The notes under the pieces were generated by a model that was not told the origin of the DNA, did not search any database, and worked only from the letters and a program-made list of their open reading frames with translations. From the NCBI GenBank assembly GCA_934504345.1, contig CAKSVR010000008.1:3395-67394 (forward strand): a stretch of 64,000 nucleotides of DNA, in the 5' to 3' direction. The position numbers and the translations under genes were made by a program. Every line of letters begins with the position of its first letter. Position 1 is the stretch's first letter. Origin of the DNA: an uncultured Agathobaculum sp. (GTDB lineage: Bacteria > Bacillota > Clostridia > Oscillospirales > Butyricicoccaceae). Of this stretch, positions 40,497-52,816 are shown one piece after another.

Positions 40497-41125
40497 TTTC
40501 CCATCGCCTGTAACATATACGGATTGTATGCGCGTTCCTCGTTCAGTGTGGAGATGCCCTCATGGCCGGGGAACACCTTGAAGTCGCCGTCAAGGTCGTG
40601 CAGACGTTTCAGCGACTTCAGCATCGCGGAAAAATCACCGCCCTTGAGGTCGCAGCGGCCGCATTCGTGGCGGAACAGCGTGTCGCCGGTGAACAGGCAG
40701 TCACCGATCCGGATGACGGACGAGCCGGGCGTGTGACCGGGCGTTGCCATGTAAACGGCAGTCAGGCCGCCGAACGTCACCTCCGTGCCCTCGTTCGCGA
40801 GAATATCCGGCGTATCCTGCACATAATTGCGCGCCAGCCCGCGGAACTGTCCCATGTTGTCCCGGTTCAGCAGCCAGGTGTCCTTTTCCGGCACAACGTA
40901 CTGCGCGCCGGTCGCCTCGAGCACCTCATGCGCCGCTAAAATGTGGTCAAAATGCGCGTGCGTGAGCAGAACATACTTGACGTTCAGCTTTTCCTCATTT
41001 ACCGCGTTCAAAATCGACCCGGCGTTGTCGCCCGGGTCGATCACCGCCGCCTCGCGGGTGGTTTCGTCGTATACAATGTAACAATTCGTGCGGACCATGC
41101 CAACACAGAGCTGCATCAATTTCAT
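40493..41125 (-). CDS. MBL-fold metallohydrolase (glyoxalase II-like)
   Basis: 210 residues. THAHFDH (about 55-61) provides the zinc ligands, with further ligands in TPGHTPGS, LFTGDTLF and VFPGHEG. This small glyoxalase II-like group sits between dtd and hemZ in many Clostridia. It may hydrolyse thioesters; its physiological substrate is unknown. SD AAGGAAAGGG. Confidence 0.92.
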   Translation of the reverse strand: MKLMQLCVGMVRTNCYIVYDETTREAAVIDPGDNAGSILNAVNEEKLNVKYVLLTHAHFDHILAAHEVLEATGAQYVVPEKDTWLLNRDNMGQFRGLARNYVQDTPDILANEGTEVTFGGLTAVYMATPGHTPGSSVIRIGDCLFTGDTLFRHECGRCDLKGGDFSAMLKSLKRLHDLDGDFKVFPGHEGISTLNEERAYNPYMLQAMGK

Positions 41126-41164
41126 AGGTTATACCCTTTCCTTGGCATTCTGTAAGCCATTTTC

Positions 41165-41245
41165 GTAGGGCGGGGTGCCCTCACCCCGCCGTTTTTAACG
41201 TCATGCACCGATTTACAGCGGCGGGCTGAGGGCAGCCCGCCCTAC
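41165..41245. repeat. REP pair (BIME), family A
   Basis: GTAGGGCGGGGTGCCCTCAC-CCCGCCG, about 27 bp spacer, then CGGCGGGCTGAGGGCAGCCC-GCCCTAC. Two perfect hairpins in opposite orientation, each with GTAG at the foot. The left REP is identical to the one inside the RAYT gene at 49.9 kb. Confidence 0.88.
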
Positions 41246-41262
41246 GGAACAGGTTTATCTTG

Positions 41263-41715
41263 TCAATGACGCATTTCTTTAGTGTCCATCCACAGCGTTA
41301 CCGGGCCGTCATTGAGCAGCTCGACCTTCATATCCGCGCCGAACTCGCCGGTTTCGACCGGCAGGCCGCTCTCGCGGCAGCGGGCGATGAACGCCTCATA
41401 CAGCGGGATGGCCGTTTCCGGACGGGCCGCGTCCGTGAAGCTCGGGCGGTTGCCCTTGCGGCAGTCGCCGTAGAGCGTGAACTGCGACACGATGAGCAGC
41501 CCGCCGCCGACATCCGCGAGCGAACGGTTCATTTTATCGTTTTCGTCCGTGAACACCCGCATTTTAACCGTTTTATCGGCCAGATAGACCGCATCGTCCA
41601 CGGTATCGCCGTCGGTGATGCCGAGCAGGACCAGAAAGCCCTGTCCGATCTTGCCGTGAACCACGCCATCGATCGTCACCGAGGCGTGGGAAACTCGCTG
41701 TACCAGCGCGCGCAT
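41263..41715 (-). CDS. dtd: D-aminoacyl-tRNA deacylase
   Basis: 150 residues. MRALVQRVSHASVTIDGVVH, FTLYGDCRKGNRPSFTDAA (substrate-binding SQFTLY region) and ETGEFGADMKVELLNDGPVT with the Gly-cisPro-type motif region are diagnostic. It removes D-amino acids (and glycine mischarged on tRNA-Ala). GAGG SD; the start is fixed by the invariant MRALVQR. It follows rel in the order recJ-rel-dtd-MBL-hemZ. Confidence 0.95.
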   Translation of the reverse strand: MRALVQRVSHASVTIDGVVHGKIGQGFLVLLGITDGDTVDDAVYLADKTVKMRVFTDENDKMNRSLADVGGGLLIVSQFTLYGDCRKGNRPSFTDAARPETAIPLYEAFIARCRESGLPVETGEFGADMKVELLNDGPVTLWMDTKEMRH

Positions 41716-41744
41716 AATTTTTCCTCTTTTCGTTGTGTAATTTG

Positions 41745-42160
41745 TTATTTGCAAAATTGAGAATGGAAAATGGAGAATGGAGAATTAGCGTGACAGCTTA
41801 CGTTTGTTTTTATTCTCCGGGAGGCAATCCAACTGCCAAGCCAAACGATTTGGGCGGTCGCTGTTACGCCGCCCCTGCACTTTGCAAACCATCGGAACGC
41901 AGAACCCGTGCAATCTGCCGCGACCACGCCGCGGAATGGGCGCACACTGTGCGCCCCTACGGGCAGCGCAGACCGATACCGTTCCTTTTTGCATCTCACC
42001 GATGTAATCACCGCCGAGCCCTTCCAAAAGGGCGGAAGATGGAGTCCCAAGAGGATAGAAACTACCGTAGGAGGTGTCTATCCTTTTGGCCCCGCGCGGG
42101 AGCGCACGTTCCCCGTTTCCCAAAACGGTTTCGCAAATCAAAAACCGGCAGGGCAGGCAC
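41745..42160. repeat. Mosaic repeat family B, right-half copy with a family C tag
   Basis: Begins with the short AT-rich tag (AAAATTGAGAATGGAAAATG), then from about 41880 the modules GTGCAATCTGCCGCGACCAC, GGCGCACACTGTGCGCC, GGAGTCCCAAGAGGATAGAA and GGCCCCGCGCGGGAGCGC. The inverted left half is missing. Possible terminator GGCAGGGCAGGCACTCGCCTGCCCTG (42148-42174) follows the rel stop. No gene supported. Confidence 0.65.
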
Positions 42161-42187
42161 TCGCCTGCCCTGTTTCGCCGTGTGAAA

Positions 42188-44374
42188 TCAGTTGGTATCG
42201 ACCGTTCTCGTCACATCCACCACGCCCTTGATGGAACGCAGGCGGCTTATCATGTTATCCAGCTGGTGGACGCTCGTAACGTCTACCATCGCGTTGATCA
42301 CGCCGTAGCCGTCGTTCAGGTCGCGCGCCGAAATCTCATGCACGTTGATCTTGCTGGATGCGAACGCCAGCGTAACATCGCTCAGCACGCCGATGCGGTT
42401 GCGCGTCGAAATCTGGAGGCCGGTGGAGAAGCGGTTGGAGTGGTCCGTGCCCATCGCCATATCCTCGTCCCACCATGCGCGTACCCAGCGGGCGGGCTCC
42501 TCATCGATATGGACGTTCACGCAGTCGCGGCGATGGATGGAAACACCGTAGCCGCGGGTGACAAAGCCGACGATCTCATCGCCCGGGATCGGCGTACAGC
42601 AGCGGGCAAACTTGACAAGGCAGTTATCGATGCCCTCGACGACCACGCCATCGGTGGATTTATTCGGGCGGCGGTGCTGCTGTTCGGCCTGCGGATGCGC
42701 GGCACGCTCAGCCTGCTCACGCTGGCGGCGCAGCTTGCCCACATCATCCTTGACCTTGTTGATGACCTTGGTGAGCATGATGCCGCCGTAGCCGATGGCC
42801 GCGTACAGCTCATCAACCGTATTGAACGAGAACTTGTTGAGCGTGTTCTTCTGTACCTCTTCGTTCTCGTAGAAGCCGTTATACAGCAGGTTTGCGCGCA
42901 GCTCGCGGTCGAGATCCTCCTTGCCGTTGACGATATTCTCCTCTCGGCACTCCTTTTTGAACCACTGCTTGATCTTATTGCGCGCCTCGGTGGTCTTGAC
43001 GATCTTCACCCAGTCACGGCTCGGGCCATGCGCCTCCTTGGAGGTCAGGATCTCGACAATATCGCCGTTCTTGAGCTGGCTGTCGATGGGCGCGATGCGG
43101 CCGTTGATCTTGCAGCCGGTCATGCGGTTGCCGACTGCCGAGTGGATCGCATATGCAAGGTCGATCGGCGTTGCGCCGGCCGGCATATTGACAACGTCGC
43201 CCTTGGGCGTAAAGACGAATACCTCGTCCGCGAACAGATCGACCTTGATATTCTTGATGAAGTCCTCGGCCTCGGTGTCCTGCTGGGCTTCGAGCAGCTG
43301 GCGAATCCACGCGAATGCTTCCTCGTTGCCCTTTTTGTCAAGACCCTGCTTGTACTTCCAGTGCGCCGCGACACCGTATTCCGCCATTTTATGCATATCC
43401 ACGGTACGGATCTGCACTTCAAACGGGATGCCCGCACGGCCGATGACGGTCGTGTGCAGCGACTGATAGCCGTTCGGCTTGGGCGTGGAGATATAGTCCT
43501 TGAAGCGGCCCGGGATCGGCTTGTACAGGTCGTGAACGTAGCCGAGCACGTTGTAGCAGTCCGCCACGGTATCCACGATAACGCGCACGGCGCAGATGTC
43601 GTAGATCTCGTTGATGGTCTTGTGCTGGGCGTACATCTTGCGGTAGATGGAGTAAATGTGCTTGACACGCGCCGAGATCGTGTTGTGGATGTGCGCTTCC
43701 TCCAACTTGGTGCCGATGCGCTCCTGAATGCCCTGCAAAAACTCCTCGTGCTGTTCGCTCTGGGCCTTGAGGCCCTCAACGATCTCGTTATAGCCGATGG
43801 GATCGAGGACCTTCAGGGACAGGTCCTCCAGCTCCCACTTGATGCGGCTCATGCCGAGGCGGTGCGCGATAGGCGCGTAGATCTCCATGGTTTCCAGCGC
43901 CTTGTCGCGCTGCTTGCGCTCGGGCAGGAACTGGAACGTGCGGGCATTGTGCAGACGGTCAGCCAGCTTGATCAGGATAACGCGGATGTCCTTTGCCATC
44001 GCGAGGAACATCTTGCGGAGATCCTCGAACTGCTCCTGCTCCTTGGAGTAGCGCAGCATTCCCAGTCGGGTAACGCCGTCCACCAGCTCCGCGACCGGCG
44101 TACCGAACTTGTTCTCGATCTCCTTGTAGCCGAACTCGGTGTCCTCGATGCAGTCATGCAGCAGTGCCGCGCAGATAGAGTCCGTGTCCAGACCCATCTC
44201 CACAACGATCTCGGACACCGCTACCGGATGGATGATGTACGGCTCACCATTGCGGCGCTTCTGTCCCTCATGCGCCTTTGCCGCGCATTCGTAGGCCGCG
44301 CGTATCTTCTTGATATTCGCCTGCGGATTTTGCTTTTGCACTCGTTCGAGCAAAAAGTCCAGTTTATCTTGCAT
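42188..44374 (-). CDS. rel: (p)ppGpp synthetase/hydrolase Rel
   Basis: 728 residues, bifunctional stringent-response enzyme. HD hydrolase domain (HDCIEDTEFGYKEIENKFGT near 70-90), synthetase domain with RVIVDTVADCYNVLGYVHDL and PKPNGYQSLHTTV, TGS domain (VFVFTPKGDVVNMPAGATPIDLA) and a C-terminal ACT domain. The ATG follows GGGGGAACGATCT; a GTG eight codons earlier overlaps the recJ stop but has a weak SD. The hydrolase motif is intact, so both activities are expected. Confidence 0.96.
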   Translation of the reverse strand: MQDKLDFLLERVQKQNPQANIKKIRAAYECAAKAHEGQKRRNGEPYIIHPVAVSEIVVEMGLDTDSICAALLHDCIEDTEFGYKEIENKFGTPVAELVDGVTRLGMLRYSKEQEQFEDLRKMFLAMAKDIRVILIKLADRLHNARTFQFLPERKQRDKALETMEIYAPIAHRLGMSRIKWELEDLSLKVLDPIGYNEIVEGLKAQSEQHEEFLQGIQERIGTKLEEAHIHNTISARVKHIYSIYRKMYAQHKTINEIYDICAVRVIVDTVADCYNVLGYVHDLYKPIPGRFKDYISTPKPNGYQSLHTTVIGRAGIPFEVQIRTVDMHKMAEYGVAAHWKYKQGLDKKGNEEAFAWIRQLLEAQQDTEAEDFIKNIKVDLFADEVFVFTPKGDVVNMPAGATPIDLAYAIHSAVGNRMTGCKINGRIAPIDSQLKNGDIVEILTSKEAHGPSRDWVKIVKTTEARNKIKQWFKKECREENIVNGKEDLDRELRANLLYNGFYENEEVQKNTLNKFSFNTVDELYAAIGYGGIMLTKVINKVKDDVGKLRRQREQAERAAHPQAEQQHRRPNKSTDGVVVEGIDNCLVKFARCCTPIPGDEIVGFVTRGYGVSIHRRDCVNVHIDEEPARWVRAWWDEDMAMGTDHSNRFSTGLQISTRNRIGVLSDVTLAFASSKINVHEISARDLNDGYGVINAMVDVTSVHQLDNMISRLRSIKGVVDVTRTVDTN

Positions 44375-44394
44375 AGATCGTTCCCCCATTCTCG

Positions 44395-46470
44395 TCACCC
44401 TGCCATGCTTTGTAATGTGGCGAGCACGACCGAACCGGAAATATCGGCCTTGCCCTCATAGGGTTTGAGCAGAATATTGAGCATTCCCTCTTTGAAGTGG
44501 TAGCTGATGAGCCCGGATTCCTGAAAAACGTCCAGACAGACGAACAGCTTTCCGATGTTGACATCGCGGCGGCTCTCCCACGTTACGCGGCGGGACAGCG
44601 CACCGTCCGGCACGGACAGCCGTCCATCCTCCGCGCGGCAGGTAACGTGCCGCCATACGGCTACCAGATCCTTACGGTCGGGCAGGAGCAGCCGCGCTTC
44701 CCGCGCGGTGAGCGGGCCGTCCTGCATGAGTGTATTGTACAGATTGAGTATCTTCTGGTCGGCCAGATGCTCGCAGTCGCTCAGCTGCACATCGCAGATG
44801 GTGAGCTGCACCGAACGGCGGCCTCGAAATTCGTTTATCTCCAGATGGAACGCGGCATCCACCGTGCTGCCCTCGACAAAGCCGAGGCCGCCCGCGCCGA
44901 TGCCGAACCAGATGGCGGAAAACCGTCTGCCGTCCTTCAGGAGCGACAGGCGCACGTGGCGATCGCTCGAGAGCGGCGTGATCTCCTCCACCGTCATGTT
45001 CTTCATGCAGAACACGGGCTCAGCGTTCTTCATGCCGTAAGGCTCGAGCACGCCCAGCGACTCGATGTTCTCCTGTGTCAACCATTCGGGCTGCACCATG
45101 CAGTCGATAGGCAGCTGCGGCACAAGCTCGGCCATGGTAACGTGCGTTTCTGCGTACTCGCGCAGCCGCGCGCGCAGCTCTTCGATGCGGTCGGCCTGCA
45201 CGGTAAGTCCGGCGGCCAGCGCGTGCCCGCCGTAGCGCTCGAACAGGTCCTCGCACGAGGTCAGCGCCTCGAACAGATTGAAGCTGCCGATAGAACGGCC
45301 CGAGCCCTTGCCGATGCCGTCCTCATCCACCGAGATGAGCACCACCGGACAGCCGTAGCGGTCGCACAGCCTCGAGCACACGATGCCGATCACGCCCTGA
45401 TGCCAGCCCTTGCCGGCCAGCACGATGATCTTATCCTCGAGCGGGTTGTACTCGCGGCGCAGCCGCGTGAGTGTCTGCTCGAGGATTTTATTCTCCTCGT
45501 TCTGACGCAGCTTGTTCTGTTCGCAGAGCTCGGCGGCAAGCGCCTGTGCGCGTACCGGGTCCTTGGTGAGGAACAGCTCGGCAGCAAGCTCGGCCTTTCC
45601 CATGCGGCCCGCCGCGTTGATGCGCGGCGCGAGCACATAGCTGATGGTCGAGGAGGTCAGGCGCCGATTCTTCATACCGGCCTCCCGCAGCAGCATTTCC
45701 AGACCGATATTGGCCGTTACGGACAGCTTTTTCAGTCCCGCCGCCACGATGATGCGGTTTTCGCCCACGATGGGCATAACGTCCGCCACCGTGCCCAGCG
45801 CCACGAGGTCGGCGTAGCGGTCGAGCATGGAGAGCGTGTCGCCCTCGAGCGCACAGATGAGCTTGAACGCCACGCCCACGCCCGCGAGGCTGGAGAACGG
45901 ATAGCTGTCGTCCGTCCGCTTGCAGTCTACAACGGCCTGTGCATCCGGGAGGTTCTCGTGGCACTCGTGGTGGTCGGTGATAACGACCTGCATACCGAGT
46001 TCCCGCGCGACAGCGATTTCCTCGTTGGCCGTGATGCCCGAGTCCACCGTGATGAGCAGGCGCGTGCCCTGCTCGTACAGCTCCTCCATCGCCGGACGGG
46101 TCAGGCCGTAGCCGTCGGTCAGCCGGTTCGGGATGTAATATTCACATTTTGCGCCCTTGCCGCGCAGATAATCCACCAGCGTACACGTTGCCGTGATGCC
46201 GTCTACGTCGTAATCGCCGTAGACCACCATCTTTTCGCCGCGTGCCATCGCGCCGCGGATGACTTCCACGGCCTTGTCCATATCGGTCATGCGGAACGGA
46301 TCGTGCAGCCCGTGTGTATCGCAGCTCAGGTAATCCGCCGCAGCCTGCGGTGTGTCAAGGCCGCGCGCCGCCAGCACCGCCGCCGTCAGCGGAGAATAGC
46401 CGGTGCCGCTCGACAGTGCCCGCACCCGCTCGATGTCCGGCGAGGCGATCACCCATCGCTTTGCTCTCAT
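44395..46470 (-). CDS. recJ: Single-stranded-DNA-specific 5'-3' exonuclease RecJ
   Basis: 691 residues. DHH motifs VVYGDYDVDGITA, LITVDSGITANEE, VVITDHHE and DHHA1 elements (GKGSGRSIGSFNLFEAL, RYGGHALAAGLTV) are intact, followed by the OB-fold and a C-terminal domain. It resects ssDNA in recombination and mismatch repair. SD AAAGGGAACG. First gene of recJ-rel-dtd-MBL-hemZ, with a good promoter upstream. Confidence 0.96.
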   Translation of the reverse strand: MRAKRWVIASPDIERVRALSSGTGYSPLTAAVLAARGLDTPQAAADYLSCDTHGLHDPFRMTDMDKAVEVIRGAMARGEKMVVYGDYDVDGITATCTLVDYLRGKGAKCEYYIPNRLTDGYGLTRPAMEELYEQGTRLLITVDSGITANEEIAVARELGMQVVITDHHECHENLPDAQAVVDCKRTDDSYPFSSLAGVGVAFKLICALEGDTLSMLDRYADLVALGTVADVMPIVGENRIIVAAGLKKLSVTANIGLEMLLREAGMKNRRLTSSTISYVLAPRINAAGRMGKAELAAELFLTKDPVRAQALAAELCEQNKLRQNEENKILEQTLTRLRREYNPLEDKIIVLAGKGWHQGVIGIVCSRLCDRYGCPVVLISVDEDGIGKGSGRSIGSFNLFEALTSCEDLFERYGGHALAAGLTVQADRIEELRARLREYAETHVTMAELVPQLPIDCMVQPEWLTQENIESLGVLEPYGMKNAEPVFCMKNMTVEEITPLSSDRHVRLSLLKDGRRFSAIWFGIGAGGLGFVEGSTVDAAFHLEINEFRGRRSVQLTICDVQLSDCEHLADQKILNLYNTLMQDGPLTAREARLLLPDRKDLVAVWRHVTCRAEDGRLSVPDGALSRRVTWESRRDVNIGKLFVCLDVFQESGLISYHFKEGMLNILLKPYEGKADISGSVVLATLQSMAG

Positions 46471-46553
46471 ATTGAACGTTCCCTTTCTCGGATCACAGCA
46501 GCAGCGCATCCTCCGATGCCCGCGTATAGTGACCCTGATTTTATATTATCACT

Positions 46554-46582
46554 ATTATACCAAAACACGCCCAAAATCACAA
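46554..46582 (-). promoter_or_regulatory. Promoter of the recJ-rel unit
   Basis: Minus-strand TTGTGA, 17 bp, TATAAT. Confidence 0.65.
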
Positions 46583-46598
46583 CAATTTTATCAAATAC

Positions 46599-46637
46599 AG
46601 AAAAAACAGGTGTCCCGATAAGAAACACCTGTTTTAT
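46599..46637 (-). terminator. Terminator of uvrA
   Basis: AAAACAGGTGT/ACACCTGTTTT stem with an 11-nt loop and T tract on the minus strand, 15 bp after uvrA and immediately before the recJ promoter. Confidence 0.9.
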
Positions 46638-46651
46638 CATACATTTCGACT

Positions 46652-49498
<2,847 letters not shown>

Positions 49499-49499
49499 T

Positions 49500-50057
49500 T
49501 TATACCTCTTGGTAATAGTATTTGTCCTGCTGCCATTTTGCAGGGTTTTCTTCGATGTAGCGGAAACGGGTTTGGTAATCCTCATCATTTCGAATCACAT
49601 GGTCGTAAAAACTTGTCTGCCATATCTTTGTTCCGATTTTCCGTGTTGTTATGCTCTTCATCGCCTTTATAACCTCCGTGATGCTCACCGAACCATTTTC
49701 CGTAGGGCGGGGCACTCCAGAGTGGCTTCTCTTGCCTATCGGCAATTCACCTTCTGCCCTCACCCTGCCGTCTACCGGTGAAATCCGAATTAACAAATGA
49801 ACGTGATTTGGCATAATCACATAATTATCAATCGAAATTCCCGGATAAACCACGGATGTTCGTTCAATTACTTCCGCTGCGATTTTACCAATATCCGTTA
49901 ACTCTACCAACGGCGGGGTGAGGGCACCCCGCCCTACGATACTGGATAAAACGTGTGCGCGGTCTTTTGTACAAAACGTGATAAAATAACAACCGCTGTT
50001 CGTATAATCGTATGTTTTCAACCGTGAATGCTTGCGTTTTTCATATCCATTGGTCAT
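49500..50057 (-). CDS. REP-associated tyrosine transposase (RAYT, Y1 HUH family)
   Basis: About 185 residues. SGCYFITFCTKDR and YVIMPNHVHLLIRI (HUH motif His-Val-His) form the metal site, and FYDHVIRNDEDYQTRFRYIE with the catalytic Tyr and YIEENPAKW complete the family pattern. RAYTs cut and move GTAG-headed REP hairpins. Two REP sequences lie in frame within this gene (translated as SIVGRGALTPPLVEL and GKRSHSGVPRPTENG). Start uncertain: ATG used; a TTG three codons earlier overlaps the uvrB stop (TTGA). No frameshift, so probably expressed. Confidence 0.9.
   Translation of the reverse strand: MTNGYEKRKHSRLKTYDYTNSGCYFITFCTKDRAHVLSSIVGRGALTPPLVELTDIGKIAAEVIERTSVVYPGISIDNYVIMPNHVHLLIRISPVDGRVRAEGELPIGKRSHSGVPRPTENGSVSITEVIKAMKSITTRKIGTKIWQTSFYDHVIRNDEDYQTRFRYIEENPAKWQQDKYYYQEV
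49702..49770. repeat. REP (long form) inside the RAYT coding sequence
   Basis: Begins GTAGGGCGGGGCACTCCAGA on the plus strand and matches, with few changes, the long REP at 4175-4245, read from the other end. It encodes a 23-residue insertion between the HUH strand and the following helix of the transposase. Confidence 0.75.
49911..49936. repeat. REP (short form) inside the RAYT coding sequence
   Basis: Inverse complement of GTAGGGCGGGGTGCCCTCAC-CCCGCC, identical to the left REP at 41165. It lies in inverse orientation to the long REP 140 bp away, so the pair resembles a BIME with transposase codons as spacer. Confidence 0.85.
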
Positions 50058-50062
50058 CTTCG

Positions 50063-52018
50063 TCAACTGTTTTCCAGCGCCTTTATCTGGTCGCGGAGCT
50101 GTGCCGCGATCTCAAACTCGAGCATCTTCGCGGCCTCCTTCATCTGACGGGTCAGGCGGGCGATCTCCTGCTGCTTTTCGCCCTTGGAGCGCATTTTCTT
50201 TTTGCTGCTCGAGGGCACATTCGAGGTGATCTCGATAACATCCTGCACCTTTTTATGCACAGACCTGGGGATAATTCCGTGGGCCTTATTGAACGCATCC
50301 TGCAAAGCGCGGCGGCGTTCGGTTTCGTCCATCGCGCGCTTCATCGAGGGCGTGATGCTGTCCGCATACAGCACGACCATGCCGTGCTCGTTTCGGGCGG
50401 CGCGGCCGATGGTCTGAATGAGCGAGGTTTCCGACCGGAGAAAGCCCTCCTTGTCCGCATCGAGAATGGCAACGAGCGACACCTCCGGGATGTCGAGGCC
50501 CTCACGCAGCAGGTTGATGCCGACCAGCACATCGTACACACCGAGGCGCAGGTCACGCACGAGCTCCTGCCGCTCGATGGTCTTAACGTCGTGGTGCATA
50601 TACCGCACCTTGATGCCGGCGGTTTCGAGGTAATCGGTCAGATCCTCCGCCATCTTCTTGGTGAGTGTGGTAACGAGCACCCGTTCGCCCTTCGCCGTGC
50701 GGGCGTTTATCTCGCCGATGAGATCGTCGATCTGCCCATCTACCGGACGGACAACGACCTCCGGATCGAGCAGACCGGTCGGGCGGATGACCTGCTCGAC
50801 CACCTGACCGGAGCGCGACAGCTCATACTCGGACGGCGTTGCCGAAACGTACACGATCTGGTTCAAACGGTCGTTGAACTCGTCAAAATTGAGCGGACGG
50901 TTGTCATAGGCACTCGGCAGGCGGAAGCCGTTCTCGACCAGACTTTCCTTGCGGGCGCGGTCGCCGTGATACATGGCGCGCACCTGCGGCAGCGTCACAT
51001 GGCTCTCGTCCACGATGAGCAGAAAATCCTTGGGAAAGTAGTCGATGAGCGTGTACGGCGCACTTCCCGGCTCACGCCGCGACAGCACGCGCGAATAGTT
51101 CTCAACGCCCGAGCAAAAACCGATCTCCTGCAGCATTTCAATGTCGTAGCGCGTGCGCTGCGCGATGCGCTGGGCCTCTATCAGCTTGCCGTTCTCCTCG
51201 AAGTATTTCACGCGCAGCTCGAGCTCTTCCTCAAGGTCCTTGATAGCCTCTTCCAGCTTTTCCTTGGGCGTGACATAGTGGCTCGCCGGGAAAATGGCGA
51301 TGTGTCCCAGCTCACCGAGCGAAACACCGGTCAGCGGGTTGATGCGGCTGATCCTGTCCACCTCATCCCCGAAAAACTCCACGCGGACAACGTCCTCGTC
51401 CGAGTATACCGGCCAGATCTCCACCGTGTCACCGCGCACACGGAAGCGGTTGCGCTCGAACGCAATGTCGTTGCGCTCATACTGAATGTCTATCAGCCGG
51501 CGGATGAGCTCCTCGCGGCTCATCTCCATGCCCGGACGGATGGAAATGACCATGCTCTTGTAGTCGATCGGGTCGCCAAGCGAGTAAATGCACGAAACCG
51601 AGGACACGATGATAACATCACGCCGTTCGCTCAGTGCCGAGGTCGCAGAGTGGCGCAGACGGTCGATCTCATCGTTGATGGCGGAATCCTTCTCAATATA
51701 GGTGTCGGTCGAGGCGATATACGCCTCCGGCTGGTAGTAATCGTAGTACGATACGAAATATTCTACCGCATTCTCCGGAAAAAATTCGCGCAGCTCAGTG
51801 CAGAGCTGTGCGGCCAGCGTTTTATTGTGCGCGAGCACCAGCGTCGGGCGCTGGGTCTGCTCGATGATATTCGCCATAGTGAACGTTTTGCCCGAACCGG
51901 TAACGCCCATCAGCGTTTGCTCGGTCAGGCCGTTGCTGATGCCCTCCACCAGCTTTGCGACCGCCTCCGGCTGGTCGCCCGCCATTTTGTAAGGGCTGTG
52001 TATCTTAAACTCAGGCAA
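50063..52018 (-). CDS. uvrB: Excinuclease ABC subunit B
   Basis: 651 residues; helicase-fold damage-verification subunit. Walker A GVTGSGKTFTMAN (about 38-50), the beta-hairpin region YYDYYQPEAYIASTDTYIEK, DESHVTLPQ, helicase motifs V/VI (LREGLDIPEVSLVAILDADK, QTIGRAARN) and the C-terminal UVR motif (EIARLTRQMKEAAKMLEFEI). TTG start, nine nt behind GGGAGG. First of uvrB-RAYT-uvrA. Confidence 0.97.
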   Translation of the reverse strand: MPEFKIHSPYKMAGDQPEAVAKLVEGISNGLTEQTLMGVTGSGKTFTMANIIEQTQRPTLVLAHNKTLAAQLCTELREFFPENAVEYFVSYYDYYQPEAYIASTDTYIEKDSAINDEIDRLRHSATSALSERRDVIIVSSVSCIYSLGDPIDYKSMVISIRPGMEMSREELIRRLIDIQYERNDIAFERNRFRVRGDTVEIWPVYSDEDVVRVEFFGDEVDRISRINPLTGVSLGELGHIAIFPASHYVTPKEKLEEAIKDLEEELELRVKYFEENGKLIEAQRIAQRTRYDIEMLQEIGFCSGVENYSRVLSRREPGSAPYTLIDYFPKDFLLIVDESHVTLPQVRAMYHGDRARKESLVENGFRLPSAYDNRPLNFDEFNDRLNQIVYVSATPSEYELSRSGQVVEQVIRPTGLLDPEVVVRPVDGQIDDLIGEINARTAKGERVLVTTLTKKMAEDLTDYLETAGIKVRYMHHDVKTIERQELVRDLRLGVYDVLVGINLLREGLDIPEVSLVAILDADKEGFLRSETSLIQTIGRAARNEHGMVVLYADSITPSMKRAMDETERRRALQDAFNKAHGIIPRSVHKKVQDVIEITSNVPSSSKKKMRSKGEKQQEIARLTRQMKEAAKMLEFEIAAQLRDQIKALENS

Positions 52019-52069
52019 GGAAATAGACCTCCCTCTTTTTGCTCTTAGCGTGTGCAGTAATTGAGAATT

Positions 52070-52774
52070 TCAGTATCTTTTTCGCAGACTTCCGCTTCTC
52101 AATCTGCCGATAGACGTAAAATCATTGCGGGCAACAACGCAGTGATCGACCAGCTCCAGTCCCAGCTCGGACAGGGTGCGCCGCAAACGGTCCGTCATGT
52201 CAAAATCCTCCTGCGAGGGCGTGGGCGTGCCGTTCGGATGATTATGCGCCAGCGCCACGCCTGCCGCGCCGAGCATCAGCGCACCGCGTGCGATCTTATA
52301 GCTGTCCATCTGCACGCGCGAGTGTCCGCCGCGCGCGATCTCCTCGCACTTGAGCACACGGCCCGCACCATCCAGATACGCCGCCAGCAGCACCTCATCC
52401 CGCTCGGCGGCCAGCTGCGGCACGAAATACGCGCCGATGCGGTCGTAGGTGTTCAGTTTATCGGTAAACCTCTCCATTTTCGCCACATCGGCCTGATAGC
52501 GGTGGAACATGGCAAAGCACAGGTGCAGCAGCGCCGCCGAGCGCGGGCCTACGCCCTCGACCTGCCGCAACTCCTCCTCGGAGGCCTCGAATACCGCGTG
52601 CAGCGAGCCGAAATGTGCTATCAGCCGATGTGCGGTCGGGTTGGTGTCGCCCTGCCGGACCGCATAATACAGCAGCAGCTCGAGCACCTCGTGGTCGCTG
52701 AAGATCTCCAGCCCGAAGCGCTCGAACTTGTCCAGCATCCGCTGGCGGTGGCCCGCGTGGGGATTATCGGCCAT
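52070..52774 (-). CDS. radC: RadC/JAMM-domain DNA repair-associated protein
   Basis: 234 residues. N-terminal helix-hairpin-helix UPF0758 region (LRQVEGVGPRSAALLHLC) and a C-terminal JAB1/MPN domain with the metalloprotease-like site ALAHNHPNGTPTPSQED. The family is widespread and often near DNA-metabolism genes, but a direct repair role is not established. SD AAGGAGG. Followed after 51 bp by uvrB. Confidence 0.93.
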   Translation of the reverse strand: MADNPHAGHRQRMLDKFERFGLEIFSDHEVLELLLYYAVRQGDTNPTAHRLIAHFGSLHAVFEASEEELRQVEGVGPRSAALLHLCFAMFHRYQADVAKMERFTDKLNTYDRIGAYFVPQLAAERDEVLLAAYLDGAGRVLKCEEIARGGHSRVQMDSYKIARGALMLGAAGVALAHNHPNGTPTPSQEDFDMTDRLRRTLSELGLELVDHCVVARNDFTSIGRLRSGSLRKRY

Positions 52775-52816
52775 AACAGAGCCTCCTTTCAAAAAACTGT
52801 CAGCACTGTCTTTACC

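Noticed and set aside
44374..44398. GTG start for rel overlapping the recJ stop
   Set aside because: The SD for that start is weak, while the ATG eight codons later has GGGGGAACG at a suitable distance; the choice is not certain.
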